Below, piece after piece: positions 1 to 5,338 of a stretch of 5,338 nucleotides of DNA. The stretch lies in contig CAKRYE010000101.1 in NCBI GenBank assembly GCA_934426285.1, forward strand, positions 1 to 5,338. The letters run 5' to 3'. The stretch comes from an uncultured Blautia sp. GTDB lineage: Bacteria > Bacillota > Clostridia > Lachnospirales > Lachnospiraceae. The position numbers and the translations under genes are program-made. The notes below the pieces were generated by a model. The model did not search any database. It saw nothing but the letters and a program-made list of their open reading frames with translations, and was not told where the DNA came from. Position 1 is the stretch's first letter. Each line of letters starts with the position of its first letter.

Positions 1-254
<254 letters not shown>

Positions 255-261
255 TTATCGT

Positions 262-278
262 TAAGGGATTCTCCCCTA
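262..278 (-). promoter_or_regulatory. Stem-loop between ilvN and ilvC, possible processing or attenuation site
   Basis: In the transcript orientation TAGGGGA-GAA-TCCCTTA folds into a 7-bp stem (one G-U pair) with a three-base loop, 21 bases after the ilvN stop. A run of seven U (complement of 247-253) follows only after 8 further bases, so this is not a standard intrinsic terminator. It could cause partial termination, pausing or mRNA processing between the two genes. The structure is read directly; the role is inference. Confidence 0.4.
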
Positions 279-299
279 GCAAACTATGTAATAATCAAA

Positions 300-797
300 C
301 TATAAAAAAGTCACATCATCTGATCCTCTGGATAATCCGGTAACACCTGTACGGGCCATCTCCAGAATCTCATAATCCTTCATCAGATCAATAAATGCTT
401 CCAGCTTATTATGAGTACCTGTCATTTCCAGTATGAGGGATTCCTTACTCACATCCACAACCTTTGCATGAAATATATCTGCAATGGAAATAATTCCCTG
501 TCTCTGTTCCGGTCTGGCTGATACCTTCACCATAAGTAACTCATGGCATACGCTGTTATCCGGTTCCAGGATCTTGATATCTCTTACATCTACAAGCTTG
601 GCAAGCTGATTTGTGATCTGTTCCAGAATCAATTCATCACCGCTGCACACAACAGTAATCCTGGAAAACCGGTCATCTGCCGTTACGCCACCTGTAATGC
701 TGTCAATATTATATCCTCTGCGGCTGAACAGACCAGATACCCGGGTAGTCACACCTGCAGTATTATCTACTAACAGGGATAATACTCTCTTCTGCAT
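300..797 (-). CDS. ilvN: Acetolactate synthase, small (regulatory) subunit
   Basis: The 165-residue protein is the regulatory subunit of acetohydroxyacid synthase, which binds the catalytic IlvB subunit, activates it and confers feedback inhibition by valine. Residues about 3-75 form the N-terminal ACT domain (RVLSLLVDNTAGVTTRVSGL, then FSRRGYNIDSI); residues about 85-160 form the C-terminal small-subunit domain (HELLMVKVSA to ILEMARTGVTGLSRG). By alignment with E. coli IlvH, the residues known there to contact valine (Asn11, Gly14, Asn29) correspond to N12, G15 and N30 here, so valine sensitivity is predicted. Length is normal for the family. The ATG at 797-795 is preceded by GGAAGCAGGTG. 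The stop is TAG. ilvC follows directly. The gene has a consensus promoter of its own, and no ilvB adjoins it upstream. The symbol ilvH is an equivalent name. Confidence 0.96.
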   Translation of the reverse strand: MQKRVLSLLVDNTAGVTTRVSGLFSRRGYNIDSITGGVTADDRFSRITVVCSGDELILEQITNQLAKLVDVRDIKILEPDNSVCHELLMVKVSARPEQRQGIISIADIFHAKVVDVSKESLILEMTGTHNKLEAFIDLMKDYEILEMARTGVTGLSRGSDDVTFL

Positions 798-812
798 GTT
801 TCACCTGCTTCC

Positions 813-833
813 AACGCACTTCATCAACGCGTT
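813..833 (-). promoter_or_regulatory. Stem-loop in the ilvN leader, next to the ribosome binding site
   Basis: In the transcript, AACGCGT pairs with GTGCGTT (five Watson-Crick and two G-U pairs) around a 7-base loop TGATGAA. It ends about 15 nt before the ilvN start codon, just upstream of the GGAAGCAGGTG ribosome binding region. The leader predicted from the promoter is only about 58 nt, which is too short for a T-box riboswitch. The hairpin could tune translation or protect the mRNA 5' end. The pairing is read from the sequence; the function is inferred. Confidence 0.35.
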
Positions 834-852
834 AATATAATAAATAGTTCGT

Positions 853-863
853 ATGGTTACCAT
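853..863. repeat. Palindrome at the predicted ilvN transcription start
   Basis: ATGGT-T-ACCAT is a perfect 11-bp palindrome overlapping the edge of the -10 box and the predicted +1 (about 855). A second dyad with similar TGGT/ACCA half-sites, TTGGT-CAA-ACCAA, lies at 898-910 just upstream of the -35. A pair of like half-sites flanking a promoter is what a repressor operator could look like, but no regulator is identified and short palindromes arise by chance in AT-rich DNA. Confidence 0.35.
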
Positions 864-889
864 TATATCAACAATCAACGTTTTGTCAA
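862..889 (-). promoter_or_regulatory. Sigma-A promoter of ilvN-ilvC
   Basis: Reading leftward, a perfect -35 TTGACA (complement of 884-889) is followed after 16 bp by a perfect -10 TATAAT (complement of 862-867). A TG one base before the -10 gives an extended -10 (TGATATAAT). Transcription should start near 855, giving a leader of about 58 nt before the ilvN ATG. The match is close to full consensus, so basal expression may be strong unless repressed. Confidence 0.82.
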
Positions 890-897
890 TGATATTT

Positions 898-917
898 TTG
901 GTCAAACCAATCGGTTT
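898..917. repeat. Overlapping dyads upstream of the ilvN -35 box
   Basis: The stretch holds TTGGT-CAA-ACCAA (898-910) overlapping AAACC-AATC-GGTTT (904-917). It lies 9 bp upstream of the ilvN -35 element, in the gap between ilvN and the preceding phosphatase-like gene. It is not followed by a terminator-like T-run in the leftward direction. It may be an operator or chance symmetry. The rest of the 798-952 gap holds the promoter, an AT-rich stretch and a weak 8-bp inverted repeat (TGATTTTT/AAAAATCA, about 927-954). Confidence 0.3.
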
Positions 918-952
918 TTTTTACTGATTTTTAGCTATTTTGAAAAAAATCA

Positions 953-2002
953 TCAGATCAGATACTTTTCCCGCAGTTCCTCAATCATTTTAGGTTTCAG
1001 ATAAAGCGCATCCCTGAAAAATCTTTCCATAGTGCCATACTCTTCCAGCACAGATTTATATGCAGTATCCAGGTAGTCCTCTCTGACCTGATACAATGCT
1101 GTCAGTTTCTCTTCTGTATCTGCCCCTGCTTCCGGCCAGGTCTGGGAGAGACGCAGCATATATTTAAGCTCAGGGGACAGATAACGGTTTGTGCGCAGAT
1201 AATCCTGATAAATAATATCCTTCTTTACGCCCAACAGTGCCAAAAGTAAGGCTGTAGCCAGTCCGGCTCTTCCTCTTCCTGTGTCGCTGTGCCAGAGAAG
1301 TGCCCCTTTCTCATGATGGTAAACCACATCCACAAACCTGGCAAACTGCTTGATGGCATAGAGATCCGTGCCCATCTGTTCATACAGATTTCTCACATAT
1401 TCCCAGGGATCAGCCGGAATTTTCTGCAAAAGTTCACGGATATCTCCGGTATCGCACAAGCCGGAAACCTCCTCCAGAATGGGAATGTGGTAATATTCCA
1501 CCCCTGCCATAATAAGATCCGGTTTTTTCCTGATTTCTGCACCAGACCGCAGATCAATCACTGATTTCAGATTATATGCCTCCATAAGCAGCTCCTTATC
1601 TGCCTGGCTGATATGATACAGGGCTCCGCTGCGCAGAAGCCTTTTGGGCAGAATATGTCTGCCATCTTCCGTGACAATCGCACCCAGATCCCTGGTATCT
1701 GACAGGCTCTGAAGAAGCACTCTTCCTCCTTTCGGAAAGCCTGTTGCCATATCCGGATTCAGTGCCCTGAGAAGGCGGATACAATCTTGTACCTCTCTCT
1801 GGCTCATATCAAATTTATACCGTTTTTTTCTCCTGGTAACGATCACAAGATAATTTATGCTCAGCTGCCTGTCATCGCCTTCATCTGCGCCTTCTTTTCG
1901 CATATAAGCCCATACAATGTCTCTACATGGAAGACTGTTTATCATCATATGTCTGGTAAATACCAAAAATCCATCTTCAATTCGTATCTTTCCGTACTTC
2001 AT
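953..2002 (-). CDS. Tyrosine-phosphatase-like protein, catalytic Cys replaced by Ser, with N-terminal extra domain
   Basis: The 349-residue protein has two parts. Residues about 95-349 match the bacterial tyrosine/serine phosphatase fold (Y_phosphatase3 type): TRDLGAIVTEDG (103-114), LLRSGALYHIS (122-132), VIDLRSGAEIRKKPD (148-162), YHIPI (171-175), a P-loop at 238-247, and the C-terminal EYGTMERFFRDAL region (321-333). The P-loop reads HSDTGRGRAG: His238, phosphate-binding Arg245 and the glycines are kept, but the nucleophile position 239 is Ser (AGC, complement of 1286-1288), not Cys. Known pseudophosphatases lose this Cys, so the protein may bind but not hydrolyse phospho-substrates. Residues 1-90 look like short beta strands followed by an amphipathic helix (SQREVQDCIRLLRALN), possibly a PH-like domain; this is inference. 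No signal peptide or membrane segment is seen. ATG at 2002 with GGAG 9 nt upstream. Length and terminal regions show no truncation. Confidence 0.85.
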   Translation of the reverse strand: MKYGKIRIEDGFLVFTRHMMINSLPCRDIVWAYMRKEGADEGDDRQLSINYLVIVTRRKKRYKFDMSQREVQDCIRLLRALNPDMATGFPKGGRVLLQSLSDTRDLGAIVTEDGRHILPKRLLRSGALYHISQADKELLMEAYNLKSVIDLRSGAEIRKKPDLIMAGVEYYHIPILEEVSGLCDTGDIRELLQKIPADPWEYVRNLYEQMGTDLYAIKQFARFVDVVYHHEKGALLWHSDTGRGRAGLATALLLALLGVKKDIIYQDYLRTNRYLSPELKYMLRLSQTWPEAGADTEEKLTALYQVREDYLDTAYKSVLEEYGTMERFFRDALYLKPKMIEELREKYLI

Positions 2003-2046
2003 GTTTCACCACTCCACTATCTATGGTTTTTCAATATTTCTTTTTC

Positions 2047-2075
2047 AGAATAGCATAGAAATCCGTATTTGACAA
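2047..2075 (-). promoter_or_regulatory. Promoter of the phosphatase-like gene
   Basis: Reading leftward, -35 TTGTCA (complement of 2070-2075), 17 bp, then -10 TATTCT (complement of 2047-2052) preceded by TG one base upstream (extended -10, TGCTATTCT). Expected start is near 2040, about 38 nt before the ATG. The -35 overlaps the -35 of the divergent permease promoter almost base for base. It is weaker than the opposing promoter by consensus match. Confidence 0.55.
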
Positions 2076-2087
2076 TTCCTGACAAAT
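2067..2087. repeat. Operator-like inverted repeat in the divergent promoter region
   Basis: ATTTGACA-ATTCC-TGACAAAT is an 8-5-8 inverted repeat with 7 of 8 matching positions. It covers the shared -35 region and part of the spacer of the rightward promoter. The same bases also contain a direct repeat, TGACAA at 2070-2075 and 2080-2085, exactly 10 bp apart. A regulator bound here could control both genes. No regulator gene is adjacent, so the binding protein is unknown. Confidence 0.4.
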
Positions 2088-2096
2088 GTTTATAAT
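2069..2096 (+). promoter_or_regulatory. Sigma-A promoter of the AEC permease gene
   Basis: A perfect -35 TTGACA (2069-2074) and a perfect -10 TATAAT (2091-2096) are separated by 16 bp. Transcription should begin near 2103, about 31 nt before the ATG at 2134. This decides the permease start: the in-frame ATG at 2086 lies inside the promoter and cannot be on this transcript. Confidence 0.8.
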
Positions 2097-2133
2097 CATG
2101 AATGTTATTATTGTTTTTGAAAGGACACCTGTT

Positions 2134-3078
2134 ATGGAAAATCTTGTTTTCTGCCTTAATGCCACCATTCCCATTTTTCTCACTCTGATGCTAGGACTTT
2201 TTTTCAGACGGATTGGACTTTTTGATGACGCCTTTGTAAGACGCCTAAACAAATTTGTATTTAATGCCGCACTTCCTGCACTTTTGTTTCTGGATATTGC
2301 AGAGTCTGACTTTTACAGTGTTTGGAATACGAAATTTGTATTGTTCTGCTTCTTTGTAACACTGATCAGTATTGGAATTTCCACAGGGCTTTCCTATTTA
2401 CTGAAGCCACGCAATATTCAGGGTGAATTTATCCAGGCTTCTTACCGCAGCAGTGCTGCCATCCTTGGAATCGCCATTATCCAGAATCTCTACGGCAATG
2501 CAGGAATGGCTCCCCTTATGATCATCGGAAGTGTGCCTCTGTATAATGTAATGGCAGTTACCACGCTTTCCCTTTTCGCACCCGGAGGCGGAAAGCTGGA
2601 TACCCAAAAGCTTATCAAAACCCTAAAAGGCATTGCCACTAATCCTATTATCCTTGGAATCCTTGTCGGTATGATATGGTCTCTTTTACATCTTCCTATG
2701 CCATCCATCATAAGAACCTCTGTCAACAACCTGGGAAAAACCGCTACTCCTCTTGGTCTGATGGCTATGGGCGGTGCGCTGAAATTCGGCAAAGCCTTTT
2801 CCAGACCAAAGCCACTGATCGCCTGTACCTTTCTGAAGCTTGTAGGCTATGAAGCTGTATTTCTTCCCATTGCCGTTTTATTTGGCTTCTCCCATGATAT
2901 GCTGGTAGCTATCATTATCATGCTTGGTTCTGCCACTACCGTAAGCTGTTATATCATGGCCAAAAACATGGAGTATGACGGCGATTTTACTTCCGGTGTG
3001 GTTATGACTACCACTCTGTTAAGCTCCTTTACCATGACAATCTGGCTCTACATATGCAAAAGCCTGGGACTGATCTGA
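2134..3078 (+). CDS. AEC-family permease (auxin efflux carrier-like transporter)
   Basis: The 314-residue integral membrane protein belongs to the AEC family (Mem_trans fold). Bacterial members export or exchange small carboxylates such as malate, or amino acid-like compounds; the substrate cannot be told from sequence. About ten hydrophobic segments are visible, near residues 8-25, 41-57, 67-90, 106-120, 126-149, 170-187, 203-217, 228-251, 256-276 and 288-308. Family marks include the NAALP stretch (44-48), NPIILGILVG (170-179), TATPLGLMAMGGAL (203-216) and ATTVSCYIMAKNM (267-279), in the usual two-half arrangement. Start ATG at 2134 has GAAAGGA 8 nt upstream and lies after the promoter; the longer in-frame ATG at 2086 adds 16 residues with no ribosome site and overlaps the -10 box. 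It is transcribed divergently from the phosphatase-like gene and has its own terminator, so it is monocistronic. Length is normal for the family. Confidence 0.9.
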   Translation: MENLVFCLNATIPIFLTLMLGLFFRRIGLFDDAFVRRLNKFVFNAALPALLFLDIAESDFYSVWNTKFVLFCFFVTLISIGISTGLSYLLKPRNIQGEFIQASYRSSAAILGIAIIQNLYGNAGMAPLMIIGSVPLYNVMAVTTLSLFAPGGGKLDTQKLIKTLKGIATNPIILGILVGMIWSLLHLPMPSIIRTSVNNLGKTATPLGLMAMGGALKFGKAFSRPKPLIACTFLKLVGYEAVFLPIAVLFGFSHDMLVAIIIMLGSATTVSCYIMAKNMEYDGDFTSGVVMTTTLLSSFTMTIWLYICKSLGLI

Positions 3079-3091
3079 GCCCAGGCTTTTT
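3058..3091. terminator. Intrinsic terminator shared by the permease and HAD genes
   Basis: AAAAGCCTGGG (3058-3068) pairs perfectly with CCCAGGCTTTT (3080-3090) around an 11-base loop, with a T-run at 3087-3091. The 5' arm is made of the last permease codons and the stop codon TGA (3076-3078) lies in the loop. On the minus strand the same hairpin starts 5 bp after the HAD stop and ends in CTTTTG, so it can work in both directions, better rightward than leftward. Confidence 0.85.
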
Positions 3092-3095
3092 ATGT

Positions 3096-3905
3096 TTATA
3101 TCAGCTTCAGATATTCCAGTCCGTTTCTGATTCCATAATGGAACATATCCTGTGTAATATGATCAGCCAGAGCTTTTATTTTCTCTGAACCATTTCCCAT
3201 GGCAACCTTCACTGCCGCATATTCAAACATGGCGAGATCATTATTGCTGTCTCCAAACACGATCGTATCCTCCCATGGAATATCAAAGAGTCTGCACACT
3301 GCCGAGATCCCCACTGCCTTGTTAAAACCCTTGGGGACAAGTTCAATGGTGGTTCCCGCAATCCCTGAACCACTCTCATGACGGATAATGTCATAATACT
3401 CACTCAGTTCCCTGCAGGCAGCTTCTGCATCACAGCCTTTTATCATCTTTGCACTAATCTTATTAATGCGCATACAGTCTTCATTTCCCCTGATGGGACG
3501 CCATTTAGGTCCTAAAGATTCTGTGATCAGATCCGTATACCAGTTCACATCTGTATTATATTCATCCTTATCATAATACATGAAATCTGCACCTTCCATA
3601 ACCGGGACCAGACCATATCTGCGCAGGATTTCCACTGACTTTTTTGCAACTTCCGGGGGCATCTCTTTATTAAAAAGACGTTCTCCATCCTTTTCAATGG
3701 TAGCCCCGCAGGCACTGATCATACCGGTAAACGGAAGCTCTTCCAGATACCAGGAAACAAAGGCCCTGCTCCTGCCTGTGCAAAGCCATGCGTCATGACC
3801 GTTTTCTCTTAATTTCTTCAATGCCTCCTTTGTGCTCTGGGGTACACCCTTTTCCATATCGCAGAGTGTTCCGTCTGCATCAAAAAACACTGCTTTTCTG
3901 TTCAC
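3096..3905 (-). CDS. Cof-type HAD-superfamily phosphatase (HAD-IIB)
   Basis: The 269-residue cytosolic protein has all four HAD motifs: motif I DADGT (9-13, nucleophile D9 and acid/base D11), motif II with T43 in LCTGRS, motif III lysine K196 in GFNKAVGI, and motif IV GDSNNDLAM (218-226) with the Mg2+-binding D219 and D223. The region between motifs II and III (about 85-185) is the C2-type cap of the Cof subfamily. Such enzymes dephosphorylate sugar phosphates, FMN, PLP or similar metabolites; the substrate cannot be assigned here. The start is GTG at 3905-3903 with AGGAG 8 nt upstream; no ATG fits before motif I. It follows the M18 aminopeptidase gene by 53 bp with no promoter or terminator seen in between, so the two are probably one operon. 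It ends next to a shared hairpin terminator. The usual Asn of the SNGA stretch is Cys here (SACGA, 64-68). Confidence 0.93.
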   Translation of the reverse strand: MNRKAVFFDADGTLCDMEKGVPQSTKEALKKLRENGHDAWLCTGRSRAFVSWYLEELPFTGMISACGATIEKDGERLFNKEMPPEVAKKSVEILRRYGLVPVMEGADFMYYDKDEYNTDVNWYTDLITESLGPKWRPIRGNEDCMRINKISAKMIKGCDAEAACRELSEYYDIIRHESGSGIAGTTIELVPKGFNKAVGISAVCRLFDIPWEDTIVFGDSNNDLAMFEYAAVKVAMGNGSEKIKALADHITQDMFHYGIRNGLEYLKLI

Positions 3906-3958
3906 TTTCTTATCTCCTGATTTTTATATTTACGTTTATCTTCCAGTGTGCCGACAAG

Positions 3959-5227
3959 CTATGCAAAAAATACTGTCGCTGCCTTAACCAGGCTCTCTGT
4001 ATCTTTCGCACCTGTTGTTTCATATACAGAATGCATGGCAAGCTGTGCCAGACCGATATCCACTGTTTTCACAGGAACCTGGGTATTGGAAATATTTCCC
4101 AGCGTGGAACCGCCTGCCATATCTGAACGGTTTACAAAGGTCTGGTACGGCACCTTTGCCCTGTCACAGATATCCTTGAAAATTGCAGCGGACACTCCGT
4201 CTGTACAATATTTCTGATTTGCATTGTACTTGATCACGATTCCCCCGTTCAGCACCGGACGGTTTACCGGATCTGTCTTATCCGTATAGTTTGGATGGAG
4301 AGCATGGGCATTATCTGCAGAGATCATAAAACTGTCTGCAAGTGCCATATAATATTCCTCCTGGGTGCGTCCCAGTCCCATATTGATCCGCATCAGAGTA
4401 TCCTTCAGGAAAGCAGAGGCAGCGCCCTGTCTTGTACTGCTTCCCACCTCTTCATTATCCAGCACACAATGGACAGCAATACTTCCTTTACGCTCTCCCT
4501 GAAGAAATCCTTCCAGAGAAGAAAATGCACACTGCAGGTCATCCAGTCTGGGCGCAGAGACAAATTCCTCATTTACTCCCCACAGAGTACCCGGAGTTCT
4601 GTCATAAAGAAACAGATCATGTCCCAGAATATCTTCCGTCTTTACATCTGCGGCCTCAGCCACAGTTTCCATAAATCTGCCCTTTCCTTCCTTATCACTG
4701 AAAAGAGGCAGCATATCCTTCTGCACATTATATTTATATCCGTCATTTACTTCCCTGTTCATATGAATGGCAAGATTAGGAATAACCAGCAGATCTCTGT
4801 CCACAGTCACCATCTTCTCTCTGATTTTTCCATCCTGACGGACGATCAGCCTTCCTGCCACTGACAGAGGTCTGTCAAACCATGGAGACAGAATCATTCC
4901 ACCGTAACGCTCCACATTCAGTTTGATATAAGCATTCTCCACCTCTATCTCAGGATTCTCCTTGATCTTAAGGGAAGGGGAATCGCTGTGGCTTGCCATA
5001 ATATGAAACTTCCACACAGGCTTCTGCGGAATGGAAAAAGCTATGATTGCAGAATGATTTCTGGTCACATAATAATTTCCGCCTTTTTTAAGCTTCCAGT
5101 GATCCTCCTCTTTCAATTCTTCAAAGCCTTCTTTGTCAAGCCTTTTGGTCATCTCCGTCACTGCCTGAAATGCAGTGGGGCTTTTCTCTATGAATTTCAG
5201 TAACTTCTTTGCTGTTTTTCTGTACAT
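3959..5227 (-). CDS. apeB: M18-family metallo-aminopeptidase (aspartyl aminopeptidase type)
   Basis: The protein belongs to peptidase family M18: cytosolic, di-zinc enzymes forming large tetrahedral dodecamers that remove N-terminal residues, often Asp or Glu, from peptides. Expected metal and catalytic residues are present (numbered from the upstream ATG at 5242): H85 in ASHSDSPSLKI, D234 in APRLDDLQ, E264 and E265 in DNEEVGSSTRQGA, D310 in SADNAHALHPNY, and H404 in LAMHSVYE; VNRSDMAGGSTLG (370-382) is another family mark. The protein is full length. Two starts are possible. The ATG at 5242 (427 residues) has no ribosome binding site close by. The ATG at 5227 (422 residues, MYRKTAKKLL) has GGAG (complement of 5237-5240) with 9 nt spacing, so I chose it. 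Residues lost are only MENQT. It leads a likely two-gene operon with the HAD phosphatase. Substrate preference is a family inference. The symbol follows bacterial usage for M18. Confidence 0.94.
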   Translation of the reverse strand: MYRKTAKKLLKFIEKSPTAFQAVTEMTKRLDKEGFEELKEEDHWKLKKGGNYYVTRNHSAIIAFSIPQKPVWKFHIMASHSDSPSLKIKENPEIEVENAYIKLNVERYGGMILSPWFDRPLSVAGRLIVRQDGKIREKMVTVDRDLLVIPNLAIHMNREVNDGYKYNVQKDMLPLFSDKEGKGRFMETVAEAADVKTEDILGHDLFLYDRTPGTLWGVNEEFVSAPRLDDLQCAFSSLEGFLQGERKGSIAVHCVLDNEEVGSSTRQGAASAFLKDTLMRINMGLGRTQEEYYMALADSFMISADNAHALHPNYTDKTDPVNRPVLNGGIVIKYNANQKYCTDGVSAAIFKDICDRAKVPYQTFVNRSDMAGGSTLGNISNTQVPVKTVDIGLAQLAMHSVYETTGAKDTESLVKAATVFFA

Positions 5228-5242
5228 AGTTTGATTCTCCAT

Positions 5243-5338
5243 TTGAATAATTATGAAATGATACCTGATTTATACTGTTTTTTATTATAATCAGTCTGTC
5301 CTGGTAATAAAAACAGCAGTCATTATTTCCATAAGAAA
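5243..5338 (-). promoter_or_regulatory. Upstream region of the M18 gene, probable promoter zone
   Basis: This 96-bp AT-rich stretch holds no ORF that I can support. Reading leftward it contains a perfect -10-like TATAAT (complement of 5284-5289), but no good -35 sits at 16-18 bp, so the promoter call is tentative. An inverted repeat CTGATT (5265-5270) / AATCAG (5289-5294), 18 bp apart, overlaps the end of that box. The upstream neighbour gene lies outside the window. Confidence 0.35.

Noticed and set aside
798..952. T-box riboswitch or leader-peptide attenuator before ilvN
   Set aside because: The predicted leader is only about 58 nt, with no T-box consensus, no run of Ile/Val/Leu codons and no terminator/antiterminator pair.
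927..954. CodY-like box or terminator after the phosphatase-like gene
   Set aside because: The AT-rich TGATTTTT/AAAAATCA repeat has no GC stem and no U-tract in the leftward direction, and it matches the CodY consensus (AATTTTCWGAAAATT) poorly.
795..2010. Identical 11-mer GGTGAAACATG at the starts of ilvN (795-805) and the phosphatase-like gene (2000-2010)
   Set aside because: The shared bases mostly make up the start codon and ribosome binding region, which are constrained in both genes; two copies are not enough to claim a regulatory element.
2086..2133. N-terminal extension of the permease from the ATG at 2086
   Set aside because: The extension overlaps the perfect -10 box at 2091-2096 and lacks a ribosome binding site, while the ATG at 2134 has GAAAGGA 8 nt upstream and gives a normal AEC N terminus.
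2031..2252. 73-codon minus-strand frame upstream of the phosphatase-like gene
   Set aside because: It is antisense to the permease N terminus, crosses both promoters and has no family signal.
3788..4217. Plus-strand open frames of 112 and 89 codons
   Set aside because: They overlap the HAD and M18 genes antisense, have Cys/His-rich low-sense translations and no supporting promoter or ribosome site.
4295..4864. 189-codon open frame on the plus strand
   Set aside because: It lies wholly inside the M18 aminopeptidase gene on the opposite strand, has no recognisable motifs, and its composition is that of an antisense shadow.

Overview
The window looks like chromosomal core sequence of a low-to-moderate GC Firmicute. 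A gut-type clostridium, probably Lachnospiraceae, is the best guess. This rests on the character of the IlvC, IlvN and M18 proteins, the AGGAGG-type ribosome binding sites, the consensus sigma-A promoters and the AT-rich intergenic DNA; no rRNA or other marker fixes the genus. I see no mobile element, CRISPR array, tRNA or rRNA.

Layout from left to right: (1) the 5' end of ilvC (minus strand, cut by the window edge), preceded by ilvN, the regulatory subunit of acetolactate synthase. The two form a branched-chain amino acid unit read leftward from a consensus promoter near 862-889. The catalytic subunit gene ilvB is not next to ilvN in this window. (2) A minus-strand gene for a protein-tyrosine-phosphatase-like protein. 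It has an extra N-terminal domain, and the catalytic cysteine of its P-loop is replaced by serine (H-S-D-T-G-R-G-R-A-G), so it may be a pseudophosphatase. (3) A divergent intergenic region in which the promoter of this gene and that of a plus-strand AEC-family permease appear to share one -35 element, with an operator-like inverted repeat on top. (4) The permease gene ends inside a terminator hairpin that also serves the converging gene. (5) A minus-strand pair: an M18 aminopeptidase followed, 53 bp on, by a Cof-type HAD phosphatase with a GTG start.

The ilv genes work together in valine/isoleucine/leucine synthesis, and the aminopeptidase and HAD phosphatase are probably co-transcribed. The permease and the phosphatase-like protein may be co-regulated through their shared promoter region, but nothing shows that they act in one pathway. 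The most unusual item is the Cys-to-Ser phosphatase-like protein with its N-terminal, possibly PH-like, domain. The rest is ordinary housekeeping sequence.
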